From contig SJOL01006754.1 in NCBI GenBank assembly GCA_004794785.1, positions 285,721-349,720 of the forward strand: 64,000 nt of DNA, written 5' to 3'. This DNA comes from Opisthorchis felineus (lineage: Eukaryota; Platyhelminthes; Trematoda; Opisthorchiida; Opisthorchiidae). Positions 14,201 to 28,300 of the stretch are shown piece after piece. The notes beneath the pieces were generated by a model. The model searched no databases. It saw only the letters and a program-made list of their open reading frames with translations, and had not been told where the DNA came from. The first letter of the stretch is position 1. Each line of letters opens with the position of its first letter. The position numbers were made by a program, and so were the translations under genes.

Positions 14201-17200
14201 AAGGATAACTTAAGTAATTCGTGACTCATAAGGTTGCTGAAAACTTTTTGACAGCCCAAGAACACCATGAACGAGAGATTCAGCTGCGTTCCTGGTGGAT
14301 TTCCCGTCAAAACCAAATTGGTATGCAAATGAGTGTATTTCATCAACTTAAGTAATTCATATGCAAAAGTCTCTGTCTTCTGTTCAGTGGATGCCGCTCT
14401 CCAATGACCTGTTAACCCGAAATTGGAAAGACACTCTAATGGCAGTATTCGAATATCCCCGGGACAGACAAGGATTCACCATTTTACCTAGTTTCATTGG
14501 TATGGATGACAAAAATCTTAAGAGTGGAGAGTGACCCATCGGAGAGGAGCCCAGCGACCCAAAAAAGCATATTCGGCATACCGCGTAGTTCTGTTCGGCT
14601 ATGAATCTGCTAGTTTATATTCCACCAGCAAGCGTGGACTCAGAAAGTCCTGAATTTAATATAAAAAACTAGAAGTTGTGCAACTTCCAAATCTTTCATC
14701 TTCAAGGTCATTTGTTAAATCATAGTGAAAAGTCAGCATGTTCGAAGCTGGCAAAATGAGTAGATATTGTGTAGGGGAAGATCATGCAAACTGTACGAAA
14801 TCTTTGGTATGGGTGCATACGCGTGATTCTGCCCTCCAGAATTATCGAGTATGGAGTCCCTGTTATCGATTCATCAATAAACGTCAAACCGAAACGTCTC
14901 ACAGGGACAAACATCAGTGTGAGTTTACACAAAATGAACGGACGATGTGTACAAAAGTCTGGTCAGCATAGCTGGACAGGATTTACGGTCGTTTGATGCG
15001 TTCTATTTCAGCCAATCGGACCCGAGGGTATCTATCAGAAAAAACTTTCTACAGCATCAAATGCTATTTTCAGCCAATCAAATTTAGGTTGACGCTGCAA
15101 GTATTGAAGGCCAACAAGCGTATCTGAAAATATAAGTGTTAGCATTCACTTACCTGATTTGTCAAATGTGTTTGCAGGTTGTCATCCCTGAGGTGGTACG
15201 AGTGCACTGAGAGTCGAACATAGCCCGGGTGGTACAAAACCAGATAGGGCATTGCGTTGGCAACAAGGGCATAGCAACGGATGTCGAATTTGTGGCCATT
15301 CACAAGAAGTGGGCGCGCAATATACCTGAGGCGACAAATTGGGGGTGGGGGGGGGGGTTAAAGAATGGTTATCCATAGCGAACTTCCAGCTGATGATCCT
15401 ATTACTTTGTGCTGTGACACTGTTCCATAAAATTCCACGAATGAACATTTTGAGTCCAGATGGGATCGATTACTCACTTTTGGATTAATCTTGGTGGAAG
15501 TCCAATCGATAATGTTTTTGCCTCATTGTCACGATCTTCCAAATTGGTTTTAAATACGTTGATATCACGTACAAGGAATATTCCTTTGCCTTGATTCATA
15601 GCAATCGGTTTGCTGATCCAGACTTTTGTCTCACTGCCTGAAGAAAGACACAGACGAACAAGGGTGGTTTATTGATTCGAACGCCTCATTAAGAATTAGC
15701 ATGAAAGCGGGTAGAAAACCTCAATCAATTCAAATAATCGGTTTTACCCGGATAGGTTTATTAGACATGCTCTGCTTCTAGGCAGCCAAGGAGAACGTTG
15801 CTCTGTTCTGCTCTATTTTTCAACTATGAAACTTCTACGGGATTTTCGTTATTCGGGTGGCCAGATGCCTCGTTCACCCATAAAGAACGACGAAGTTTTA
15901 CAAGAAGCAGTTAGGTGTCGAAGACGAACGGGACGCAGCAGATTTACGAACTGAAAGTGTCTGAATGATCACAAGATTGCCACTTGCCTGGGATTTGGAC
16001 GTATCAAAAGGGGTCTGCAACTACCTTTTGGGTGAGAATTTGATCACCTATCCTAATAAATGGCATATGCTATCTTGAGCAAGAAAATGGATGCTTCGAG
16101 CTCCCTTACAACGTCAAAACGTTTCCACTTGTGGCTTCAATTCAGTCAGTTTCTGATAGAACTAATAGGGTGTGTGAACGGGCTGAGAGCACGCACGTTA
16201 CATTGCCGAGCCAACAACGCTGATGCAGTTTTGTCGAACTGCCACATGCACATCCAGTCGATGGCTTTCTAAATGCCATACCAGTGCTAGTTGTTTGCGG
16301 CGATGCTCTGCAGCGCTTGGCCGAACGATGAAGCGTTCGGACTACTAGCCGGCAGGTTGAGGCTTCGAAAACCATCCAGACTTTCGTAAGATGCGCACTG
16401 CTGACCATTCCCAGTAAGGATGAAACAGCCGCACAGTGCTCCTTGGCTTTTCAACATAGATTGACTTCTTTTACAGGGCAAAATCGCAGTTGTAAATACC
16501 AGATGACGTACTCCGACGTGAACAATAACAAGTTCCTGCAACACCTGTGCAAAACTTCGCAGGCGTCGATGGACCAAAGCAGGTAGTCATCCTATCTCAT
16601 TCTCATTTTACACCGGTTGAACGGCACTGGCTGCATCGCAGCACCCTCAGCCGTTCTCTTTCTGACAGGCTCACATCACACCTAAGCCAAATTTGTTAAA
16701 TCGAACAGGCTAATCTGGTTCTAGTATCCAGTCCGCCAGTAATACTGTGGAGAGTAATGGCGTAGCTGCCAGAATAGTTGTACTAAGGAGCTTGTTTCAG
16801 CAAAACGGCAAAAATCGGATTGCACTTGTGGAATGTTCCCATTTGATGGTGCAAAACGCATCCCTCGACTAGGGACAAGGCCCGCCAAATGAAATAATAC
16901 CATTTGGCTTGTGTCGAAGTCTGGAACAAGCCACACGGCATCATCCCCTTACTCTAAGTCATTGGGTTTCTCCTAAGAAACTTATTCCTGTCATCAACAG
17001 CTGGACAGTTCAAGCGGTCACCATTGTGATTTCAGCGAGAACAGAGCGAGAAAAGTCAACCCTGCAGAAGGTCACTTTTTTGTGTAAAGCTTAGTGGACC
17101 TGTACACATCTACGGATACTAGACTTGGTGAGCGGAAAAGTGAAAATAAGATTACTGGGATGCACTAGTTAGTTTGGTAGCCTCACAAAAAACAGCAACT

Positions 17201-20200
17201 GAGTGAGTCAAATGCTGCTTTTAGATCAAGAAAGACGATCGCTTTTGACTATCTATATGTATGGTGATGTTCGTGAAGTTGTCGAAGGTTGAAAACTCGG
17301 TCGATGCACCTATGGACTGGGTGGAACACCACCTGATTCTCGGGAGTCACCGAATCTTTGAAGTTAAGACCAGTGAGAATTTTCGGGAGAACCGCAGTTA
17401 GCTAACTCCGTAATTGGTAGTTCATCAGGTGGCTAGGCAGTTGACTCGCAAACACTTTGTTGCCAAACGAGGAAAAATCATTAGTGTGCAGTTGGCTGAG
17501 TCCAACTAACTACGCACTGATATTGACCCCTCGTTTGGAGACAAAACGTTTGCACGTCAGATGCCAAGCTCGGTGGACGGATCAACAGGTACCTGATTAA
17601 TTACCAATGAGTGCACTTGAGCTACCCATATTCCAACACTTTATCAATATCTGCTACCTTTTCTACTGCCCTTTTTTGCAAGTAAGACGCAAGTTTGAGG
17701 CTGTCATTTTTTCAAAACCCGTGCAACGCATGACGCCCGTATTATCATGGAAAATGCTTCCTCGCCTTCTCTGGATTTAAATGACCTTGTCGATTTCTAC
17801 ATATCCTTTCCTCCACGGGGACGTGGGAAGCTGACTTCCCATTCCACATTTGCTGAGGACGTCAGCAGTGCCATTAGAAAAGAAAGCTCACTGAAGTGAT
17901 CTACCAGGTGTCCTGCCCTCCTTTGTAAATAAACCACAGGTGCTTATCAGATACTCTCATTTGCATTCAGCTGAATCCAGCTAAATCTCTAGGTTGTGAT
18001 GGTCTTCCTCAGTTGAAAATGCTACATGATATGATATTTCTGATATCGGAATATATTATCTAGACATCATGAGTTTTTTGGAGAGCTTTCAGCAACCTTA
18101 TGAGCTGTGTGTTACGCCTAGGCTACAGGTGTACTTTATGGGACACTTGGCTTACTGTTGTTGTCTTTGTACCGGCCCCTCGAGCAATCTGAACAGGGCG
18201 TGGCTGTTTTCAATGGTGAAAGCCCTTTTTATTCACTTGACTTTTCTCGTTTATCATTTTCAACTCTGTTTTCAGCTTTCCGGCCAATCGCCCGTTGGTG
18301 TTTTTTTACATTATCAGGATATCGTATTGGCAAAACATCTGTTCTTTCTCCGAAATGCGACGTAGACCTTTTATGTATTCGTCGCTAGTTCCGTTACTGA
18401 GCATACAGGTGAGCATACTGAATGGTTGTAGTCAAGGTTATTCAACCGTGTTTCCTCGGTTTATCTGTCAGAACCTCTTTTCAGGACGCTCTTCTTCTAC
18501 CGAGGATTACTAAGCAGGTTGTAAATCTACTTGAGGAAAAGAAGGTAAACTGAACTAGAACCCAAGTCGGGGTCTGTGCAGTTGTCCCGAAAAGAACGAC
18601 AGTCTCCAACACTCGATCGATGAGGATAGATCGTTACCTAGTGTCTGGATATTTGTGATGTTTGAGGAAGCCAAAGAACAAGTTCTAATTATTTTTTTTG
18701 AAGATCATTGTTTTTTTAACAGGCCATAGTCTAAACAGTCTGATTATATCTATCCTCGTAGTCTGATTTTGGGGTGGAATGCCAAATTACCAACGCCAAT
18801 TGGCGCTCATCTTCACTGGTTGGTTAAATTCACTAGAAGCAACTGTAATCTCTGTGTTTTTTGTTCGTCAGGCAATCTTCGAAGGTCAGCAGCAGAGTCT
18901 GTGCTAATTGGTAACTCTACTGAAGTTCGTTGCGCATTGCTCAGAAGTCCAGAGCTGTTTAGACAGTTTCGCCCGCTGACGGTGAACTCTGATGTCTCCA
19001 GCTAGATGTGCAGTACACAGACACTAGTGGAATGCGATTCTGTGTGCAGACCTTGGGGTTGAGAGCGTGGTTTAAAAACAGATGTGGTGCGCGTCTGCAA
19101 TTTGGCGTTTTTACGGGTGCCGTGGTGGGAAATGATAATCTTTGATTCTCTAGACCAAACAAAAAAGGCAGCTAGTTGAAGAACCCTACGAAAAGACAGT
19201 GACTCGGAATGTCACATACACAGAGGGATGGAAAAATTCAGAAGTTTGCTTTTAGTCTTTAAGTAAACAGTGGTACCCGCAAGAAAAAATGTGAGGTTTA
19301 TCCTGGAGGATTATTCTCGAACATCATCACCCAAAGTCTTACCTACTCGTCAGCGGAAGTTTGGCTATGCTGACAGCACAGAGAACAAGAAATAGAAGCC
19401 TGACTCCCAGTACTGTTGCGTCTAGAAGATGTGTTTGGAACCGCATCGGGTGTAGCCTTATTAGTTTTTCCACTAAAGTAAATAATTCAGTGGCAGTAAT
19501 GATCAACCACTTGGCACCTGGAATTGGTGGTTTTACGACCGGCCTTTTAAAACACGTCCTCCTTCGGGGGTACGCAACGTCACAACTTCCATTAATATGG
19601 TTAGACTAGTCGTGTAGAGGAAGCACAGTAGAACTTTCACACTCCTGCCTCCAGATGGTTCCATGGTCCAGTTACACCTAATAAAGAGTTTTGTTATTCT
19701 CCGTCCAGATGCCTTGTTAGGGTTGCAGTCGGACGCTCGCCTCGCATGTCACATGTCCAGGGTTCAAAAGCCGGCATGACCAAGGTTATGCATTGATCAG
19801 GAACTCTAAGAACAACAGAATTCGAGCCCAGTTCTTCTACATTGGTATGCACTCACCAGAATAACTGCGCCAGAAGAACCGTTCAAACGAGATTCGTGTG
19901 AATGCAAGTTCTACAAATCCTGCAATCACCCACAACTACTCTAAGCCTTTGAGTAGCTCAAACCTAAAGTAAAATTCCGACCTCGTTAAAAGTTCGCCTA
20001 AATTGGTATTTGCAACCAACGGGTTTCCAAAAATAGAACGTATGAAGCACTGTAAATATGAGATGAAGCAGCGCTTACTTTCGTAAGCCGCATAGAAGGC
20101 GTCACGTTCAACTGGGTCATCTGCAATGTAGGTTTCCGGAAAGAAATTATGCATGCTCACAGATGGGGCTCTTCCGTAACGAAGCTGATATCGGCGTTCA

Positions 20201-22264
20201 TACTCGCGTAGACTGAGCAACAGTCCCAATTTGTTTGTCAGTATACCACAGTTGGGTATATGGTTAACCTGTAGAAAGGGAACAGATAATATTTGGATTC
20301 TGGATTCCTACAGCAGTGAAAAGCTCTCCTTTGCATAAACCACGCAACATATCGACATGTAGTTCGAAAACTAATTCCATTGTAGTGGAACGATTTGTGA
20401 GGGTTGCCCATGTTTACCAAATAGCCAGAACATGATAACATCGCCTGGTTTCATGGACAGTCACCCCATCAACCGCTTATTGGTAACAGTGGACGCAAAC
20501 GGCGATTTATGCAGCTGAATGTTTTGTTAACTCAAGCTGTATCGGACAGCGTCTTCTGATGGCTTGCTTTAAGTCCGTCGTCTGCTTTAATCATTCTCTA
20601 CATAAGATTGATTGTGGACGACATTCTAGTCGACCAGCAATCCAGATTCTGGATGAACAGAATTCCTAGAAAGCTATCAAACACCGTAATATGCTGGATG
20701 AGAAAACTTGACGAGACGACAACTATTTCGGCGAATGTTGCGCAGTCTGACCTACGGGTGCAAGGTGCTGCTGGAATCACCCTACGTAGACTGTTCAAAT
20801 AGCAGTCTGGTCAAACTTACGGCGACTATTATCGCATGGAACCCGCAACTAGAATCCCCAAACTGTTCCAAAGTTCGCCAAAGTTCGCTCAAACTGAAAA
20901 TTAACGGAAAGTTCACGGAAGACGCGTGTTCTCGGGAAAGAGGACTATTCCGTTGTTCGGAGAAAATCGAGCCTATTGTGACAATTCAATCCAATTCATT
21001 CCGATTCATTCCTAGTTGCCTAATTTTTCCGCCAACTAACCAAATAGGAAGGAACCCGACTGGTGTCATAGCACTACAAACTCGCCTACACGACCTGCGT
21101 TTTGCCCAAAACGACACTGTTGCTAACGGGTACAATGTACCTCACCTTATCTATCCTGGACAATATACAAAAAATAACACATAACAAAAAACATAAAATA
21201 ACACACACAAAATACACTTCATTTTTCCAATAAAATTCACTCAGCTTACCTGTAAAAAACGGAATTTTAACAACAGAGACTTGTGGCTGATTGTGGTGAA
21301 TTCCTTATATTATTATACTAATAATATTACTGTCTTCGTTCACCCGACCAGTTTCTTAGAGAGACATTGTTCTTCTACGTTAAAATCCTCATCATCAGCC
21401 AACCCAATTCCTAGTATGAATGTACACCTGTACACATCAAGGCAAGGCAAAGTTTTTATCATTTCAAAAAACTCTCTTATGCAACATAATTTCCACATTT
21501 TCTAAAGTTCTTATCAGTAACACTACTCATCAAGTAATCGTTTCAGCGAAAATATTTTTTTTCGCAGAATGTGGTTCTTGATAATTTGCAGTCTGGAAAA
21601 TACAAAACAAGGCAGCAAAAACAGACATTTTAAGTTTGAAAAGCCATGTCTCTGTCTAAAATTCATACCTGTTAGGCATAGAATGAACAACTTAAATGGT
21701 GCTAAGCTACTCGATATCGTTTGCAATAGATGATATTTAAAAAAATGATACACCATGTGTTACCATGGTTACCTCATTAAAAAGATTGGATATGGTTGCC
21801 AATGCGGTCATCTAACCCACTGTAGGGGGCGATCCAACCTACGTTATGGAACTGAGGGGTTTACTTGGTACTGAGATAATTTTGAGAGTAACAAATGTGG
21901 ATAAACCAATCGTCGATATGGTCGCAGAGGCCTTAGGCTGCTCTGAAGTGTGGCTTTTGCGTACTAGAAAAACCAACACGTGTTCTGAGAGCTCGGAAGA
22001 CTAACCGACCACTCTTGAATACAGTGGACCGACTGAAGTATCTTCTCTATGTATATTTGATCAGTTACACCACGCACTTGCTTCATTGAAATCCCTCTGC
22101 GATTGTCAGGCCAGCCAAGTCATACGTTTAAATTCATCAATATCATCAGCAGCAGCATCATCGTCGTCGTTAACATCATCATCAACATCATCATCATCAT
22201 CATCATCAATCATCATCATCATCATCCTCATCAACATCATCATCATCATCATCGCCATCATTAA

Positions 22265-22347
<83 letters not shown>

Positions 22348-25300
22348 GAGACAGCAACATCCGTGTTGACACTGACGCTTCACTACCGTACAACCGTAAA
22401 GCTCATCAAGTTATATTTAGAGCCTTAGAGTGAAAACAAGAGAAATGAGTGGGTGAGGGAGGGAAACTAGAGCTGTATATCAAGCATTCTGAGGTGCCTA
22501 CACCTCCAAGCGCTCAATCAGACAATCTGGGAAGAAACTGACAGCACGAACGCCACTGACATTGATCCACTGCCATTTCTTGAAATATCTCCAGCCAAGC
22601 ACAGGCAGGGTCACGGGGACCCTACCCTGGAAGTCGGGAAACAGCAAAAACATCATCAGTGACGAAGTTGGACAAGAGTAGAGAGAGTGGGCATCTTTGT
22701 CGGATGCCACTTTTTGTAGGGAAGCTTTTGTAGAGCTCACCAAACTCTCCCACATGCCCAGAAGTATGTGAATATAGGGATCGGATTATGTTTACAAACT
22801 TCTGGGGCATACCCTGTTGAGCGAGTGTAGCTAATAGCACTGACCGATCGACAGAATCGAACGCACCCTTGAAGTTAAGGAACACCAAGATTGTGGGTCG
22901 TCTGTACACGTGGCGTTGTTCTAACATCTGACGGAGTGTGAAGATGCGGTCAACTCACCCTCTACCCGATCGAAATGCCGCTTGATTCTCACGAGTCAAG
23001 GTATCGCGTGCCACTTTAATACGACGAAGCATCAGTGATGCCAGAAGCCTTGTCACAACGGGAGTCAAACTAACACCTCTGTGGTTTCTACGTTTACTCC
23101 CAGCACCCTTTTTGAAAATGGGCACAATTATCGATTCAGTCCAGTTGTCTGGGGCGGTCTCATTTTCTCAGATAGACCCAACTAAGCTAGATAGACACTG
23201 GCTGAGAAATCTACCGCCATCCTTGAAAAGAGCAGGTGGAAGGTCGTCAGGACCAGCAGCACGACGAAGCTTGAGTAGAGAAATACACTCGGACACGACC
23301 ATAGATTTGTACCATATCCTTCAGGTGATACTTTCAACCTAGGTCACTGGGTGCTTTCTCGCTAAGCCACCTAACCGTACTTTTTATCTGTAGCCATATA
23401 GTAACAAGATAACTAAAAATGCGGCCCAAAACAGGATGTATCTATCTACTTTACCGAGTTGGAAATTTGGGCTGAATGGGCCCCTAAGCGGCCGTGCAAG
23501 CTGAGCTCGGAGGCTGAATCCTTCCTGAAACGCAGTGATGTAGCTTACTCCGTTCCCTAGGCACTCATTCACTGTTACCTGGACAACCACTGCCTAACCA
23601 TCCGCTACAGATATATGGCTTATTTCTAATGAAAATCGAACGATCGAGGGCCGATCACTGCAGCTTTTAAGCCGGGTCATACGGCTGATAGCCCGCTGTT
23701 TTGCCATTTTGCAAGGATTTTACGTATTCCTGAATAGATTTGACCCTGATCTAAAACCTAAGGAAATTAGATTAAATGTGATGTCCACAGTAACGGTAGA
23801 GGTGAACTTTCCAAAAGAAAACATAATCGGTATTCTGATCAACAGCACGCAGTAAATTCAAACTGTTTGGCCATTTTAAAGTCTCCGATGCATAACTTTA
23901 AATCAGGCGGACTCAACAACTGCAGCCCTCAGGAAATGAGTTTTAACTTTAGTGAAAGAAGAATACTGGGAGTTTCACGACCTTTCAGGAGTACTTTATA
24001 AGTAAAGTTTCCTTGTGATTGGTGCTAGCACTGCTCTAACTCCACATGAACATTGAACAGAGTTCTACAAAAATACTGGTCTAGGAAAACCCATATAGCT
24101 ACATTCGACCGACTAACCGCTGATCGAGTGGAGACAACAAGGACTGTATAGTTTCACGATTCATGACTTCCCACTCCACTCTTCTGTGTGTCACCCCAAA
24201 CATCTCGTATATACTGAATGGCAAGTAGCAGTCATCCAAATAAGTCATCAAGCCATGCATGATTTATGTCCATCAACATTTATCGTATTTCGGAAAAGAC
24301 GCATGCGAAAAGCTGTCTCACATTCGAATTCCACTGAGTGATTTCTTCCACTGATACATTTACTGCACTATTTACCGAAGAATTAGTATTCTTTCAATTT
24401 TCAGTCTACCCTTTTTACTTGTGTGAAAATGGCTGTGGTCTGTAGACAGCCGCCTTGATGTGAAATCAGAATGAATCCCCCAACCATGTTTCTCTCTGTC
24501 TGGGATGCACATGGAAAACTTTGTGATAAACTATTTTTCCCAGTCCGATTCTATCTCATTCGATTCGACCAACTTCCACATACTTGTGATTTGTGCTCCT
24601 TTACAGTTTTGACCATTCTGAGCAGGCTCTGGTACATCTCTTCACCATGTTAAGTAACCTTTAATTCAACCGTTGTAAACGTTGTAGTTGTTCACACGCA
24701 TGCCACACACAGGAGCTCAAGACATATGGTTATGGCGACTCCGGCTTTGACAGACGCCCATATGGAACTATGAGAATCGCAATCTAATAACTGTCTGAAT
24801 GAAGACTGTGCTCAAAAGGACTGTATATATAAACCCCAAAGCTGACGCACACACAAAAGTAGAACAATCGCATACTAACGATTTAAGTCTGTATATCCCG
24901 ATATCACAAAATGATAGAAGGATGAGTTGGCATCCACAGAAAGGTCTTCTGTCCTGCCCAAACACATGTTTGATAAGTTGCTATATTAGTGATTCTAGGG
25001 AGCTGTACGAGACAAATTGGCTATTAGAACACCACTCCAGTTGCTCGGCAGACACACTTCAGGAAGTTGAATTCTTGGTTTTATTTCATGTTTCGATCTA
25101 GTTTCGGCCACGGCGCCCAAAGAAGTTAAGCGAGCTCGAAAACTTTGTTGATTTTGAGGAGCATAAAACGCTAGCTGGGCCTCAAATCGTTCAGTACAAC
25201 TTTAATTAGGCTGAACTGAATGACGGCAGCGTCCTGGTATCGATTGCACACAGTCATTTTTTTTAACTAACCGCGATATGACCTCGAATGAAAAAGTTCA

Positions 25301-28300
25301 ACTAGGTAACACAACACAACCCGGTTCGGAACGATCGATTGAGGCATGTGATGGATGCATTAGTGGTGACATTAGAAAGTATAGGCTGTCTTGCGTGACG
25401 GATTCTTTAAAGGCCTTTATTGAAGTAAGCCAATATAATAGTCTAGCCCCCTGAGGGATCCGCGAACTACACTCATTTGGACATTAAGTTGGTTTCCAAG
25501 TAACACTCAGCTGAATTCCAGTTGAATCTCTCGCTTATGAAATCCGTCAACTGAATGCGCTGAACAAAGTTCGTCTCGTGTTTCAGTTGGTAGGATAGTC
25601 GAGTTATCGCACTATACTTTCGAGATGACATCATCCGTGCACTAACGGTGTCACCTCGAACAGACCTCGGAGAACAGATAAACAACCAAATACTGCAATG
25701 TTGCCCAAACCGAAACAGGAGCAGTTGAGTTGCTGAGGTTGAATTCGAACCACGGAACTTCGGGTCAGGAAATTCGCGCCTGAGCTAACTCAAGCTATCT
25801 CAATATAATCAGTCACACTGACCGTACTACAAGAAAGTTGGATCTCACAATCACAAGTGCCTTTCATGCTAGCGATGAGGACAGACTTAGCTGTGAGGAG
25901 CATTTCCTGCTTTATCACATATTTCCCACAACGAAATCTAACTCGGCCTATGGCGTTAGCTGCTTTCAAATTGAAAAGCACACGAATTTGTTTGCGGTCT
26001 AAACCGACCCATCGGTTCTCTTTTTACGCTAAATTTCTGGGATGGTATTACGTCTGAACGTGTGACATTTTTTGTCACAAGTGGGAATCATCCTAAAGTT
26101 TAAACGTACAGAATGAAAGCATGGCCTTAAAAACACAAAAAACTAGGTTTTCTCTAAAATGTGCCTACAAGTTCAAGTGCGGACCAAGTTCACCCACGGT
26201 GATCGAAATGTTCAGTTATATGAAAGCTTCTCCAAACGTTGCCCTCCCACCAATAATCAGCCTCTTTAAGAAGGACATATAGAAAGGCGGTCAACCAAAG
26301 CTTGTCCAGATTAGACTAATATTGTCTCAATAGATCATTACGATCCCGTTTATCAACTGATCAAGTGAAAATAACACAGGTGCTAGCCATGCCCTTCACA
26401 CAACAGTCGTCAAGGTCATTGACAAAAACACCAGATGAGAACACCGGTGCTTCAGTACGGGAGTGTACGGGGGCGAGATGGCTCAGTGGTTAGAGGGAGA
26501 CTTTACTGGTAGGAAGATCGAACCCGGTTCGACCCGACCTGTAACTCTCGACCTCCCCTCTCTAGGCTTGGGCGACTTGACAGTATCCCAGCCCTCGTGC
26601 TTCCTTCGGGTAGTATGACAGCTAGGCACCGAAAGGGTGTCACAGCTGGACGGTATGCTAGTTTATCTCAATAAGGCCTCATAATAGAAAGAGGAAAGAA
26701 ATGGTACAGGGAGGAGGATCTGGGGCTAGCCCTCAGGTGCCTACACCTCAAACACTAAACCAGATTTCTGGATTGAAAGGGACAGCATGGACGCTATTGA
26801 CATCGGTTAGCCGCTATATCGTTCAGTGTTTACGTCCAAGCACATATAGAGTCACGCGGACCCTATTTGGAAGGCGAACAGCACTCAAATCACCCAGACG
26901 TTTCGTAGCATCCTTGACCCCATTTTCCCTAGTCAAATTCTATCTACCTCTAAGTTTATACCACTTCGATCAGGCACGGAAAACAGCACTATTCTCGGCA
27001 GGTGGTAATCTGGCATGCGTGACAATCAGCCCAGCCATATTGGCAGGCAGTGATTGCTGTATTCCTTGAGTGAATAACTTTCTGCTTCATCAAAGACCCG
27101 TTTCCTGATCGTCTCACTGCGAATTCGCTGATCATAAACCAATAAAAACTGAAAGAACGCAACACCGATTGCGCCAACCTAGAAAGGAGTAAAATTGAAT
27201 TCTGATCACAAGTGAACTTGATAGAAACGTGCGATTTTAAACTACTCTGGCAGAATCAAACTAGATTCCGAATTCATACTATTCTGGATTAAGAACTATC
27301 GCCTCATCCTTGTTCCATCTTGATGATCTCTGTCCACCTACCCATAGGCTGATCCAGCGTTCGTGAGTAGCGATCAGCGGACAAAGGATAAATTATCAGA
27401 AAGTGGAGTTCTCCTCGTGTCGTGTACACAGTGTGTGAGAAAAACTTTAAAATATTTTGCCTTTCAGATGACGGTTACATGTTTGAAAAACTAACGCTAA
27501 CCAAGGAGTGAGTCCAACCGACCGGAACTGTACCATTATGGCGAAAACCAGTATCATTCAGTCCATGTAAATTTTAATTCTCAATTCGTTTTGGCGAATT
27601 CATTCCGCATGCAAGCATTTAAATAGGATGGAAAGAGAGAGCAATAAAGTGCCGGTGACTGTTTCAAATCTGTCCGTGATAAAAAAATGCTATACACTTT
27701 AAACAGTTTTTCGCACAGAAGTAAAATTTTTATGTATATCTTTTAAGGGAAACTCAATCTGTCTGTTCTGCGGCTATTTATCAGTCCTACAACATCGGCT
27801 AACAACCACTCAGTTGCAAATCCTCCGACGGTGCAAACAAATCATCGGTTTTATCTGCACTTTGCAAGGTACACCACGTGACTGACAATCCGGTTTGAGC
27901 TGGTCGATACGGTATCCATTTGGTGACACCCAGCAGTCTCCCGGATAGCGCACACCGCGTTGTAGACGGATTCATACCAGAAAGCTCCCAGATGCACTTT
28001 TAATCCAGGGCTGACCCGTTTACTAGTAAGTGTTTTTCTCAAGGTAATGTGACAGTAAGAACCGATGGACGTAGAAGACCAGGTAAGTTTATTTTTTTCT
28101 CGTTATCGGCATTCATCTCACTGAAACGGACTGGAAACACGTGATGCGGTATGTCACGGAGGTAGAACATTTGGATAATATAGAATAGTGAAGGTGATTT
28201 TCTCAAAGGGAACTACTCACAGAGATCCTGGAAACTCACTAACAGCGCACGGTCCGTTTTGCTCTTCTTAGGGCTCGTTAGGCAGATGCAGTTCCTGAAT

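Larger units (their letters stand above)
11545..15153 (-). other. TTLL10 intron 5
   Basis: 3,609 bp. Contains SINE B (11918-12075), SINE A in reverse (12670-12848), an R2 fragment (14080-14215) and an R1 head-plus-inverted-tail fragment (14221-14345). The remainder is unassigned. Confidence 0.6.
15638..20078 (-). other. TTLL10 intron 3
   Basis: 4,441 bp. Contains SINE B (16285-16460), a reverse transcriptase remnant (17185-17400), an R2 fragment (about 17510-17640), an R1 head fragment in reverse (about 18065-18105), and a tRNA-like B-box stretch near 19725-19790. The rest is unassigned. Confidence 0.55.

Noticed and set aside
20708..21184. 158-codon plus-strand frame, the longest in the window
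   Set aside because: Composition is AT-rich and irregular, with no motif or splice signals; chance or old repeat.
21245..21300. Minus-strand GTAAGC donor considered as the end of a TTLL10 exon before exon 3
   Set aside because: The preceding frame is short, AT-rich and lacks an acceptor tract; the exon at 33081-33207 fits the family and phase.
22106..22433. Poly-Ile, poly-Met and poly-Ser/Asp frames over CAT repeats, also at 2171-2440
   Set aside because: Low-complexity translation of trinucleotide microsatellites.
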